From positions 1 through 64,000 of the forward strand of contig NMRB01003184.1 of the NCBI GenBank assembly GCA_002633025.1: a stretch of 64,000 nucleotides of DNA. Direction: 5' to 3'. The notes under the pieces are model-generated. The model was not told the DNA's origin. It saw nothing but the letters and a program-made list of their open reading frames with translations, and did not search any database. The position numbers and the translations under genes are program-made. Numbering within the stretch: position 1 is the first letter of the stretch; every line of letters starts with the position of its first letter. Positions 30,316-40,922 of the stretch are shown piece by piece. The stretch comes from Notospermus geniculatus (Eukaryota > Nemertea > Pilidiophora > Heteronemertea > Lineidae).

Positions 30316-30955
30316 AACATTACCAACTTTCAGTGACATGATGACGTCACCCGCCGTCCCGTGACGTCGCGACTTTCTGCATTGTACATCTGCCCTCGAA
30401 ATGCACGTTACAACGGGATAAATTGATCACTGCGCCGAACTAACTCACAAATTCCAAAATGCCCCCCTCTAATTTTAAAATTGACATTCTGACGAACATT
30501 TTGACACCAAGAATACAATATTTCAACAGACTTCACTCACTACATTCTGACGAACATTTTGACACCAAGAATACAATATTTCAACAGACTTCACTCACTT
30601 CCATTTTCGAGTCGAAGTTGAGACATCGAAATCACGCTATTTTCAATGGTAAAACCCATTTAAACAGCAAGATTTTGATGTCTCAACTTCGACTCGAAAA
30701 TGGAAGTGAGTGAAGTCTGTTGAAATACAGTGTTCTTGGTGTCAAAATGTTCGTCAGTATGTCAGTTTTAAAATTAGAGGGGGGTATTTTGGAGTTTGTG
30801 AGTAATTTTGACGCAGTGATCAATTTATCCCGTTGTACCGTGCATTTCGCAGGCAGATGTACACTGTAGAAAGTCGCGACGTCATGGGACGGCGCGTCAC
30901 GTGGGTGACGTCATCATGTCGCTGAAAGTTGGTAATGGTTGTGTTATGACTAATT
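30316..30955. mobile_element. 640-bp foldback, ~300-bp arms
   Basis: CATTACCAACTTTCAGTGAC and the following ~300 bp return inverted at 30670-30950. The left arm alone carries a ~53-bp tandem duplication (30488-30600). Confidence 0.85.
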
Positions 30956-31193
30956 ATGACTCCCTTACTGTTCTCTGGTGGTTGTCGAACAGTACCCTTT
31001 AAGACATGGATTATCTGTGTTGGTTATCCATGGTGGATTATCCACGGTGGATTATCCCCCTGCTCCTGTGCTGTGTTCTTGCCTGTTATCCCCTGTGATG
31101 ACTTTCAGGTTTCACTTTCGTCAGCTGACTGGTCATGTGTGTATTCAACGTTAAATTGTGAATTTTTTTCCAAAATGCTATGAAAAACCTATC

Positions 31194-32160
31194 GGGCCGA
31201 TTTCACAAAGGGTGTTTAAGACTTAGACGCGTGTAACTTCACTAAATGCAGCCTTCTCAATAACTTTTTGAGTAGGAGGCTATTGCCTCAGAGTAGGAGG
31301 CTGAGTTTTTTTTTCGAAGATAGCATAACCAGTGTTTCAATGCTTGATTATTTCGGTGGACAATCTGATATGGGCCAGGACATAGCTGAAGCAGTGATCA
31401 AAATGGACAAAAAAGATAAAATGCAGACAAAAATGATCGTAACTAAAAAATAAAATCGTATTTTATTTAATTCTTATCTGAAATACTTTTCCATGGTACA
31501 CAAAATCTGTCAAAAATGATATCTAGCATAATAGAAAAGTTCATTTCCTCAAGGCAACCCCAGCGAAGGATCTAACTCTTGAGGGGAGTCTCAGGATTCT
31601 GCCCTGGATTCATTGAGTGCCGGACACAATAGTAGTCCATTACCAGGGGGTAATGGTGAGGGCGTGTGTGTCGATTTTGGCAGGAAACGAACAGCATATT
31701 TTGTCGGGAAAGACCTGATTGATTGACATATGGCATTTGGGCATTGGGACATGGTGTCGCCATGCAGCTGTGAGTGAAAGAATGCAGTGGGAAACACCAG
31801 CGAGGGGCTTCATTTGCGCTTCCCTCATGAATTCCGTGTTCCTTATGTCACACCTGCCGAGGGCCTATTTGCTAAGATTGCACAGCGGTTTGCATCGCTG
31901 AACGATGTTATGAGCTACATTTAATTCAATAGACACGGCAATGATGGGTCTTTCTTTGAGTGCCGGATGCTCTTTCCAGTTTTTTGGAATATTTTTGACA
32001 CCTTTTTTGTAGGCGGCGGCAGATACTGTTGTAGGCGGCGAAATCGCCGCCCGCCGCCTGTTAATGAGAAGGCTGTAAATGCACACACTTCCACCATGCA
32101 TTTGACGAAGTTACATGCATCTAAGTTTTAAACAAAAACACCCTTTGTGAAATCGGCCCA
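31194..32160. mobile_element. 967-bp TIR element with a carried ORF
   Basis: GGGCCGATTTCACAAAGGGT and the next ~45 bp are inverted at 32095-32160. ATC flanks both sides. Within it, a plus frame to 31453 reads MLDYFGGQSDMGQDIAEAVI, then KMDKKDKMQTKMIVTKK and stop, with AATAAAATCG next. It could be a captured gene end or transposase remnant; not recognised. Confidence 0.7.
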
Positions 32161-32237
32161 TCATGTCTATTGTATATTTCATAGTTCCTGCAGCTAAAGT
32201 CCGACCCATGCATACAGTCGTAACTTTCATGCACAAT

Positions 32238-32885
32238 TGACATCCCTACAACTTTGCATAAGTTACGGTAGGCGTACATGTAACTTACGTCTTGGTTGCA
32301 CGTAAGTTACATACCGGTACACATACCGGTAACCAAACTCGTCCCCAGTGGGTTTACGTACCTACAACACCACTGGAAAGGGCTGCGACTGGTACTACTT
32401 TAGGAATACTGCGCATGCGCGTTGTTTACATCAGCGCATCGATATATACTAATTTTGAGGCGAATCACACCGAGGCTGGCACCCGCGGCATATGTTGAAT
32501 AGTTCCCAACTAACTGTTCGTTGAAATTGCTCTAATACTCAAACAACTTCGTGTTTTGTGGTATTATATGGCTTTTTAGGCATATATGATATTTTTCAGT
32601 CATCAAAGAACGAAATATTGCGTGAAACAAATATTTTGGCACGCTGCCAGTGGTTGACCAGAAATTCTGGTCAAGTCGTAGCCCTTTCCAGAGATATCCT
32701 TGGATGAGGTACATCTGGGTAGGAGATTGACACATAACTTGCACGAATTATATGCATGTTGCATAACATTTGTAAGTTTTGCACAGGTTACGCAGATACA
32801 AGACACCGAATTACGCGTAACTTTACGTGTAACTAGGTCATAGGTTGCGCATAACCCCTTACACGAATTTAGGGATGTCAATAGT
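32238..32885. mobile_element. TIR element with GTAACTTACG words
   Basis: TTGACATCCCTA at 32238 and TAGGGATGTCAA at 32871-32882. Subterminal CGTAAGTTAC words repeat in both orientations, and CCACTGGAAAGGGCTGCGAC at 32371 is mirrored near 32675-32693. Confidence 0.65.
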
Positions 32886-33311
32886 GATCTGTACTGCACA
32901 AGTGTTTCTGACATGACTGTGGTTTTCATTACCAATGAATAAAACATTGTTAGGAAGGAGAAATGGTTTGAGGAGAATCCAAAACTGATCCACCATGAAA
33001 TTCAAGGCCTTTTCAAGGCCACTGAGCTAAAAAATGTGGTTTTCACGGCTATTCAAGGCCTTGAAGCTGAAAAATGAAATTCAGTGCTTTTCAATGATCT
33101 GCAGGAACCATGTCTTAGGAACTCAAAAAAGGATTTTATTTCAAAAAGTAGGCCTACAGATATGAGTCACTGACCCAACTGAGGATCGTCAGAGTTTGTT
33201 GTGAAGTGGTAAAACTGGGAGGAAAAAATTGAAAAAAATTTTATAAGATTTTAGGCGAGAAATTTCAAGGCGGGAGGTGATGCTTAACTAAATATTTTTT
33301 TATGTACAAGT

Positions 33312-33597
33312 ACCGTAATTTTCGGACTATAAGGCGTGGCCTTTTTCTTTGAAGAAGGGTCTAAAATTGGGGGTGCGCCTTATCTGTGGCTTGAGTCCAA
33401 CAATTTGATCAGAAGTGTCAAGACGCTGACGAACCCAAGCATTCAAGCATGCATGGATGATGCACTGAAGCATTCACTGACAAAACTGCGCCTTATACGG
33501 CGGTGCGTCTTATGTATGGATTTCGTCAAAGATTTTGGGTGAAATTGGGGGTGCGCCTTATAGTCAGGTGTGCCCTATAGTCGCGAAAGTACGGTAG
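33312..33597. mobile_element. MITE, TACCGTAATTTTCGGACTAT ends
   Basis: The complete form of the element whose right part is at 27002-27116. Right end CTATAGTCGCGAAAGTACGGTA. GGTGCGCCTTAT words inside. Confidence 0.8.
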
Positions 33598-34512
33598 TGC
33601 TGCCTCTGTTGGGTTGCGAGGTCCCCATTTAATTGGCTTGGACTACAGGATAATCGGAGTCATCTTGGCCCAGGACATATTGCATCATCAGCAAAACCAA
33701 ACTCCTTATGTGATGTGCCATGTAGGCCTATAAATTGTATAATTATGCATTCCAGAGAGAATCTATTCCGTTATGTTACGTTGCTTTAGCCTGGTTCCCA
33801 GGCCGTCCGATGGCGGCACAGACTGACGATACGTGGCTCCGACATCATCAGTCAGCGCCACCATGTGAGCCGCTCTGGCAAAACCAGACGCTTCTCGCTC
33901 TTACCTTGGCCATCTTGTCCAAACAAGGCCATCGACTGTGTCTTTAGCCTTGTCCGAATCATGTCATCTTTTGCGTTATTGCAAAAAAAGCTGACCCCTA
34001 CTTGACCCTGCCTCCGAGCCAATCAGAGCTTGTGAAACAAATCGCCGTTCGGCACTTTCTCTTCTCTCATGTCGCTTCCAGCTCGCATTTGTAACACAGA
34101 TTTTGATTGGCACGCCGATTTGCCTTCGCACGCCGATGATTGGCTGAGGCTCTCAACTCCTCAGAAGCGGGAAATGTGATGGATTCAAACAAGGCTAGAT
34201 TGGCGTCAGACCAGATAGACTGGTGAGAATCAGATTGGCAGGTTGAGGTCAAACGTTTGTCAGCTTCAATAGTCTGCCTATTATGAAATCTGAAATGATC
34301 TATTTCTTCCATTCTCTCCTGGTGTCATCTTGGTTCGTTTAGGCTCAACTTCTGAGCGACAAGCGTCTGGTTTTGCCCGAGCGGCTCATATGGGCATCCA
34401 GGGAACCAGGCTATAGTGCAGCGCGACCCAATGGTATGCGGAAATACGAAATCTGACAACAGCTTGCGGCTAGCAAATTATGCCATCTAAAAGTGGAGCA
34501 GAGTACAATTTG
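33484..34512. repeat. Segmental duplication B, copy 2
   Basis: Partner of 27002-28224. It stops at the N at 34513, inside the TATAGTCCGG MITE (34414-34512, cut). Confidence 0.85.
33911..34234. mobile_element. Second copy of the CATCTTGTCC insertion
   Basis: About 85 percent similar to 26243-26583. Flanked by TTGGC (33906-33910, 34235-34239); duplication B copy 1 has the empty site TACCTTGGCAGG. Confidence 0.75.
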
Positions 34513-34513
34513 N
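34513..34513. other. Single ambiguous base
   Basis: N exactly where duplication B ends; possible assembly join. Confidence 0.9.
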
Positions 34514-34519
34514 CATCGT

Positions 34520-34860
34520 TTATAACCCCTTACCACCCATAATTTACCACTCAATGGGTGTCAAAAGATATCTATCTCAATTCATCAAAAATTAATTGCA
34601 GGCCTATTATCTGATGTTAACCCTCCTCACCCAGTAGGTCTAATACGATATCTATCTCGATTCATAAATGATTATTAACCCCCTTCCCACCCAAATGGGT
34701 CTCGAGATAGGTCTGATATGATACAACATCATGATTCATGAATTAACCCCTTCCCACCCAGTGGGTGCAATACAACATCTCCATACACCGAGAGATACTG
34801 ACCCCTTCCTACCCAAGTGGTCTAATATTAAGATACCCGTTTCGATTCACAAAGTGATAC
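34520..34860. repeat. Degenerate tandem repeat with CCCTTCCCACCCA
   Basis: About five units of 60-90 bp, each with ATTAACCCCTTCCCACCCA-like and GATATCTATCTCGATTCAT-like parts. Confidence 0.65.
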
Positions 34861-35091
34861 CCCTTTCCACTGATTTCCACGAGGAATGCTATATTTTTGC
34901 TTCTGAACCATTAAAAAAGGCGCACTGTTGTATCTCGTTTCGCCTCTTTCAACCTCTTGAGTTGGCAGGTCATAGTCAGCTGAGCGCAAGGCCCATGGGC
35001 CTCTTGTTATATCTATCTTGATAAATATTCTTGGAAATATATTTATGATTTTACGCTCAAAAACAAACAAAAAGTGAAAGGCGAGATTTAA

Positions 35092-35463
35092 AGCCGCACA
35101 CTATGCACCGCTACTCACTCCCCAGTTCGGCTGAAATATCGTGCAACCTCATCTACAGGCGTGCGTAGTGTATAGAACCACATCCTGAGATCTCAGGTCA
35201 TTTACGGTCGTACCCTCCCATAGTGCGAGTGAGCGAGCACGACGCCCTGGGATTCTCAGGATGATAGAACCATAGAACCACATATTATAGCATTATCCTG
35301 CATCAAGGTTTTGGGAATCCCCTTGGGGAATCCCCAATGCTGTGTGTAGTCTTGCTCGCAGCCAGCCACACAGTACTGCTACGGTTCCCCAGATTCGAAA
35401 CAGCGGCTGGGTGACCGAGACTATGCTCGTCGATTATAACCCATCTGTCTATAGTGTCTGGCT
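35092..35463. mobile_element. TTAA-flanked MITE, copy D
   Basis: TTAA at 35088-35091 and 35464-35467. Ends AGCCGCACACTATG and ATAGTGTCTGGCT. The empty site GATTTAATTC is present at 29213. Confidence 0.85.
35343..35434. mobile_element. Short MITE, TAGTCTTGCTCGCAGCCAGC ends
   Basis: A ~90-bp element nested in copy D; right end GGCTGGGTGACCGAGACTA. A second copy is at 59045-59130. Confidence 0.7.
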
Positions 35464-35871
35464 TTAATTCAATTTTATCTGATTTGTTAGTACCAGTAGT
35501 TGACAATAGGTGGCACACCATAATGTTTACAATTCGGACTAGAGCACCTTTAAGTACGTATGCACTGAGGGGGAGGGGTCGCCATCCAACTATGGCGCCG
35601 CAGTGGTACGGTACTGAATGAAGTACCGTAGTCCTTTGGCGTATGCTCGTACAGGGGGGAGGGGATTGAGGCAATGCATACAGGGGTCAAAAATTGGCAT
35701 TTTAGTGCGTACGTAGGCCTACTTAATGGATGCTCCCTAAGTCGGATGCAAGTGACCCATAGATTTTTATCCAACTAGGATTTGGAAGATATCCAGCTTT
35801 CGGCGGAGGCTACAAGTTGGATCACCGAGTTGTTCAAGCCTCCAATACAAATGTCAGTCATTACGGAGGTT

Positions 35872-36010
35872 AAGAAATCAAACGATAAATGTAAACTTTA
35901 CGACGACATTATTTTTCATACTATACATTAACCAGATTTTATATTGCATTTTTTGGTACAAAAATAACGTCGTCATTAACGTTTACGTTTATCATTTGAT
36001 TTCTAAACCT
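35872..36010. mobile_element. MITE, GAGGTTAAGAAA family, copy 2
   Basis: GGAGGTTAAGAAATCAAACG and its complement at the right. Same ends as 7997-8160. Confidence 0.8.
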
Positions 36011-36111
36011 CCCTGGTATCAACATCTCAGGCGCCAACCCAGAAAAGGTGCATTCGATTACTTCTACCCTGTCTAAGACTCTTCTGTGATGTCATAACCT
36101 GCCAAGTATGG

Positions 36112-36176
36112 CCGCGCAATACCGGTCCCTTTCTCTCCGTGTATGTATGTTGGGACCGGGTAACGTACCAGTCTAA
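36112..36176. repeat. Repeat with GCAATACCGGTCCCTTTCTC
   Basis: Also present, inverted, at 56103-56170, with GACCGGG and CCAGTCTA words shared at the other end. Confidence 0.6.
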
Positions 36177-36183
36177 TCATATA

Positions 36184-36314
36184 GGGTCGTATTCATAAAG
36201 CGGTTCTATCGTTAGAACCGTCTTAGGCCGGTTCCAAGTGTACTAGTGGTGAAGTACACTTGGAACCGGCCTAAGACGGGTTCTAATGATAGAACCGCTT
36301 TATGAATACGACCC
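36184..36314. mobile_element. 131-bp hairpin MITE
   Basis: GGGTCGTATTCATAAAGCGG with about 61-bp arms and a 9-base centre. ATA follows on the right and precedes on the left. Confidence 0.9.
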
Positions 36315-36522
36315 ATAGGACCTAGGTTGATGTCATGTTAGATGGGACCATGACATTTCATCCAAGAAAAGCACTTTCTACAGTAAAACAAACAATACAT
36401 TTTTTTTGTTTTTCACAATTTATTAAAAAGCATTTTGTTTTTTCACTACACAGGGTGTCCAAAAAAGTACCCCTCTATGATGTTTGATGCCGAAATTTTC
36501 CAAATAAATGTCAAACTTTAAG

Positions 36523-36732
36523 TATAGTCCGGCAACATCTAAGCGCGACCCAATGGAATGCGGAAGTTAGGAAATTGATATACCCCGGTAGATTTTCGAC
36601 AGACCTTTAATCACACGCGGCTCTCAAATAACCCGTGCACAGTGCACGAACAATCAGGGAACGACCAAAACAGGCATGATTAAAAACCGCAAAGCTCTGT
36701 CACATTTCATGACTTCTGCATTCCATTGGGTC
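36523..36732. mobile_element. MITE, TATAGTCCGG family, diverged copy
   Basis: GCGCGACCCAATGGAATGCG at the left and GCATTCCATTGGGTC at the right, then cut by the hAT-like sequence that starts at 36733. Confidence 0.7.
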
Positions 36733-36850
36733 CAGGGTTCCTCCGCCAGACAGCTGTAAAATTTCATGGACCTTTTGAGGACTTGCATGGTATCAAATAT
36801 GTAAAATTTAATGACTTACACAGTCTGTGACAGAAGCCGGGCCATGTGCA
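36733..36850. mobile_element. hAT5-like MITE, left part only
   Basis: CAGGGTTCCTCCGCCAGACA and the next ~110 bp match 49709-49825. Confidence 0.75.
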
Positions 36851-37049
36851 CCGGCGTCCGCATCCGACCCAGGGTCGTGCTGTTCAAGGGGTTTATATGT
36901 AACATCCAGGCTAACCTGGAGTTCACGGAATGCCATCACCGCCAGTAAATCGGCATGATACCTAAAGTTTAGCTTTAAGTAAGATAGCCAAATTCCTCAT
37001 CATCTAATTGGTGACGCGCATGAATGGATTAATGAGATTCCCACTGTCC

Positions 37050-37395
37050 CTATACTATCCAGCGAAACACTGGATGGATTCCGCCGTGCTGCCCTAAGGC
37101 AGCACTGCAAAACACTGGATGGATTCCGCCGTGCTGCCACACTGGATAGATCCTTTCGTGTTGCCTTAGGGCACACTGGCAAACACTGGATGGATTCCGC
37201 CGTGCTGCCCTAAGACAGCACTGCAAAACACTGGATGGATTCCGCCGTGCTGCCACACTGGATAGATTCTACTGGCAAACACTGAATGGATTCTTTCGTG
37301 CTGCCTGGCAAAAACTGGATGGATTCCGCCGTGCTGCCCTAGGGCAGCACTGAATCACTGGCAAACACTCGATGGATTCCACCGTGCCGCCCATA
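37050..37395. repeat. Minisatellite with self-pairing units
   Basis: Units AACACTGGATGGATTCCGCC + GTGCTGCC, about 28 bp, alternate with GTGCTGCC-CTAA-GGCAGCAC hairpins in a higher-order pattern of some 95 bp. The minus-strand frames with repeating AARRNPSSV come from this. Confidence 0.85.
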
Positions 37396-37770
37396 CCTGG
37401 TCCCCGCTGGATATTAAGTCCTATCCAGGTTTTTTTTGGAGACCATGTAGAAAGCATTTTACATTTCAATACAAGATGGAAATTATTCAACAACAACCTC
37501 CCTTTGGGAGAAATCATATGGCACAAATTTAGCACTCAACTTGCCAGGCGAAAGAATAATGTTCACCTACTCTGTCTCAATCTAAGACCTGTGAGCCCTG
37601 AACATGTTTGAATACACAGGTTTCTGACTCGCACCACTTCTGATTTCAGACTCCAAATCTGAATGAGGAAACCGTCATGTCTTTAGAATTTGGACGCCAG
37701 AAATGTGGAATCGATATCGAGATATGAGAAATGAACATCATTTTTTTAAAAGTTAGGCCCCATAAAATTA

Positions 37771-37902
37771 ATAAAGGTGAAAGACTTTATTCAAATGTTC
37801 AGTCTGTGAGAAGGCCTTCAGGCTTCATTTAAGAAAATAATTTTAAATAAACATTGAGCGAGTATATACAGGTGAGACACCATTCAAATGTTAGGCCTAA
37901 AA
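37771..37902 (+). pseudogene. C2H2 zinc-finger relic
   Basis: In one frame FKCSVCEKAFRLHLRK, stop, stop, then ERVYTGETPFKC and stop. C..C, F, L, H spacing and the TGE.PF linker are typical of tandem C2H2 fingers. Just upstream KGERLY, an older linker, is in another frame. Decayed fragment with no intact finger array. Confidence 0.65.
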
Positions 37903-38060
37903 TTAGTTGTTTATCATCCCCTCCCGCACCAAATTTTTGGCCCGCACCAATTTTTTTTAAAAATTGCTTTCTACATGTTCAAAAGCTGTGCTGAAGGTTG
38001 AAAACATCATTTATCTGTTGACAGGACTAGCCACCCTGGAACTGCCGACGAACAGTGAAC

Positions 38061-38190
38061 GATGGACATCAGGCCTTTTCGTTTGACGGGCGTGAAAATG
38101 CATGCGCCTCGCAAACAATAGAAATTCTATTGTTTGCAAAGCACATGCGTTTTCGCGCCCGTCAAACGAAAAGGCCTGGGACATTCATCA
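38061..38190. repeat. Long palindrome with AACAATAGAA centre
   Basis: AGGCCTTTTCGTTTGACGGG and the next ~35 bp pair with 38125-38178 around a single central A. Centre CGCAAACAATAGAAATTCTA. It lies just upstream of the candidate first exon. Confidence 0.85.
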
Positions 38191-38200
38191 CGTGACGTCA
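38189..38200 (+). promoter_or_regulatory. E-box/CRE composite
   Basis: CACGTGACGTCA, an E-box fused to a CRE, ten bases before an ATG. Such sites are frequent in proximal promoters of animal housekeeping genes. Inference only. Confidence 0.35.
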
Positions 38201-38209
38201 CAGCTCAAA

Positions 38210-38384
38210 ATGTCTGCCGTTTTGGCCGTCAAATGGCGCAGCACCACAGCACGCAGTTTTAACGTTGTCGGCAGTCATCGGCCGTCCTCTACAGCCACCG
38301 ACAGCAAGCCGTATGGACGATTCGCTTTGTTTTCAACTCGGTTTTCACACCAGACCAACTGTTTATACTCAGAAACTATGAGAG
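38210..38384 (+). CDS. Candidate first exon, mitochondrial-type leader
   Basis: Reads MSAVLAVKWRSTTARSFNVV, then GSHRPSSTATDSKPYGRF and on to SETMRG|GTAAAG. Rich in R, S, T and A with no acidic residue in the first 28, as in mitochondrial targeting leaders. A CACGTGACGTCA site lies just upstream. The exit phase matches the acceptor at 39128 if that exon reads SARPRDQVRFVENMVHSKL. Function unknown. Confidence 0.4.
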
Positions 38385-39127
38385 GTAAAGTGATTTGTTG
38401 AGTTGTATGCTCCCAGTGGTCTGTACGGGCCGCTGAATGTTCGAACCGAGAACAAGATGGCAGCCTCCATGGCTTCGTTTTGACGGCCAGTATGCCGGCC
38501 GTGTGACGTCAGTGAAGAACTAAACATTATTCGTTCGCCTGTATCTTATAAAATTTACACATAATAATTAAATATAACATCATCATCCTGTACAAAAGTT
38601 TGTAACTTGTGTAATAACACATGGAATACTATAAAACGGGAAATTTCTGCGGGACTTTTTAACTTTCTGGTCTTTGCAGTTCTACAACCGCAATCTAATT
38701 ACATCAATTTGACGTTTTGTTGGCGCAATCGCAAAAATAGGACAAAATCCTTGTGCCAATGAACCCCGCTTTACAATTATATAAAAATTATAACAATATA
38801 TAAGTAATATAATGGAAAACCAGTATTCCTGAACGCTGCCCAAAACATGGAAATATCAGCTCCTAATAGCAAGAATATATAAGTACCAAGAATGTACAAC
38901 TCAGTAATCAATCAAAAGTAGGGTGGGCATTAGGTTACTTTTTCTGATAATAGAGGGCGTACGGTAATTATAGGCCTTCTAATTAAATAACCAATGTTTA
39001 GATTTAAGGTTTGTTGACTGAATTGTATTATTTAGAATAACGTCAATATTCTAATGTAAAGTTACAGGCATATTACTGGCATACAAAATGTTTTTGATTT
39101 TGGTGAAACCATGGATTTGTTGTTTAG
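38385..39127. other. AT-rich sequence, possible intron
   Basis: No exon or repeat recognised between the candidate first exon and the acceptor at 39128. Confidence 0.3.
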
Positions 39128-39434
39128 GTCAGAGTGCCCGACCCAGAGATCAAGTACGATTTGTGGAAAATATGGTCCACTCAAAACTGCGCTGTAGCTC
39201 GGTTATTTCTGAGTGCATATAACTGCGGGAGGTGTTATTTTGTTTGTAATGATCTTCTCTACACAATAATCCTTCACAAATTAAGATCCATTCAGTTACA
39301 GGGCCACCAGAGGCAAATTAGTAAACTCACTTTTGGCACATATTTGGACATGTTGGAGTTGTACATTCTTGGTACTTATATATTCTTGCTAATAGTAACA
39401 AGTGAGAATTGGGTGGTGGTGGGGTTGCTGAAGA
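39128..39434 (+). CDS. ORF left part, split by a MITE
   Basis: Open from the TTTAG acceptor-like site, reading VPDPEIKYDLWKIWSTQNCA and later YILGTYIFLLIVTSENWVVV. It continues in the same frame after removal of the 328-bp MITE and one copy of its target duplication, into MKTAIIQKPDIHVSSPPLER to a TAA at 39934. A ~170-codon restored frame is unusual, but no family is recognised. The phase of the acceptor does not suit the exon at 38210 in this frame. Could be a chance ORF. Confidence 0.3.
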
Positions 39435-39762
39435 CAGGGTTCTTCCCCCTGGGCCACGAAAGAAAAGTATGACTTTTTTATGACTTTCCAGCTTCATTTT
39501 ATAACCATTTGGTCCCCAATAAATTTAAAAATTGCCGAATTCTCGGGGGGTTGTTTGGCAGGAGGCGAAATGGCGGGGGGTCCCCCGGGAAAATTTTCGA
39601 AAATAAGAGTGCATTTACGCCATTTCCCGGCATTTGAGAATATTTCATGACTTTTTTATGTCTTTACACCATTTCACAAAATTTTATGACTTTTTTAGGC
39701 CTTATTTTCAGACTTTCATATTTCATGACTTTTTATGACTTTTTTATGGGGGAAGAACCCTG
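39435..39762. mobile_element. hAT5-like MITE, CAGGGTTCTTCCCCC ends
   Basis: 5-bp duplication GAAGA (39430-39434, 39763-39767). Repeated TTTATGACTTTTT words inside. Confidence 0.85.
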
Positions 39763-39767
39763 GAAGA

Positions 39768-39934
39768 CCATGAAGACAGCGATCATTCAGAAACCTGATA
39801 TCCATGTGAGCAGTCCTCCACTTGAACGGGAACACTCTCTCCACCCTCCTCGAACGGTCGAAATCTCTGTTCAATTCCCGTCAACTGCCCATCAAGCAAT
39901 AGAAGTCCGCGACGAACATGACGAATTATTGTAA
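39768..39934 (+). CDS. ORF right part, split by a MITE
   Basis: MKTAIIQKPDIHVSSPPLER, ending IEVRDEHDELL and TAA. Proline- and charge-rich. See the left part. Confidence 0.3.
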
Positions 39935-40332
39935 CGACCCAGCGTTCTATCACCCTTAACAACATCGTCGTTAACGGCATTCTGAAATGAAAACACAAAG
40001 TCTGTTAGGAGTTGCAAAGGTACACTGGTGGACAGAAATTTTATTAGGACATTTTCAAAATTCTAAATCATTTGGACGTCCAAGTTGTAAACACTCACTC
40101 ACTGGTTCTCTATCCACGCGACACCTGCGGTGCTGCCACCTATTGTCGGTGATATGTACTGACGTGAATATCGTGAGTGAGTTGCATTGGACCAGGCACC
40201 AGTCTAACGATCACGGGGTGTACAACAGGCAACAACAGTAAATAAATCAGTTTGTTTACAACTTGGACGTCGAGCTCCTTTTGGCCTACTAAATTTCACA
40301 ATTGGTAAACTTGTCGGGTCATGACCATTTAA
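39935..40332. other. No gene seen
   Basis: Unique-looking sequence; weak frames only. Confidence 0.4.
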
Positions 40333-40918
40333 CCCTCTGAGCGCGGCTGTCGCAAAATTGCGACGAGCACCCGACCATTGATAAAGCCATTGAAGCAGCT
40401 GTATGGATCGTCAGTCTCAGTTCCACGAATTTCCGTCAGATGGCGTGGCGATCGCGCTGTCGATTAGCGTTCGTTTTGGCGCTATTTCTGTGGCGATTTG
40501 GGGTGTATTTCGATCGATCCTTCGGCTGAGGGGGCAAGGCCGGGCCTGGGGGGTTTTGAGATGATATTTTCAATATATCTTGTGATATTTTTGGCTGTAA
40601 AAAGTGATGTTATTTGTTGATTACATTGCAAAAAACGTATTTGCAGTGATTCTTTTCAACTATGTGTGACAGTTTAGAGTCAGTAGGTGGTCAAGACCCT
40701 ACCTCAGCCAGGGTCCTAAAATCCAAGATGGCGGCCACTGATGACGTCATAATTGAAAACGAGGCCAAATTGAAACCCCCCTAATGAAGTTTAGGTAACC
40801 CCCAACAAAGTATTCCTATACAATACTGTCTAGCACTTATACATTTAGATCTTCAGGTCTCTGAACTTCAGAGAGGGGGTCCCAGTTGACCTAAAAAAAA
40901 AATTCAGCGCTCAAAGGG
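40333..40918. mobile_element. piggyBac-like MITE
   Basis: TTAA on both sides (40329-40332, 40919-40922); ends CCCTCTGAGCGC and GCGCTCAAAGGG, as in piggyBac. GTCGCAAAATTGCGAC hairpin near the left end. No transposase. Confidence 0.85.
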
Positions 40919-40922
40919 TTAA

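Larger units (their letters stand above)
35009..35740. repeat. Second copy of the 29130-29480 region
   Basis: Matches 29130-29480 except for the TTAA MITE at 35092-35463. Ends in TTAATGGATGCTCCC, the right end of element X. Confidence 0.8.

Noticed and set aside
37050-37395. CRISPR-like array of repeats and spacers
   Set aside because: Spacers are themselves repeated, unit lengths vary, and the genome is clearly animal. It is a minisatellite.
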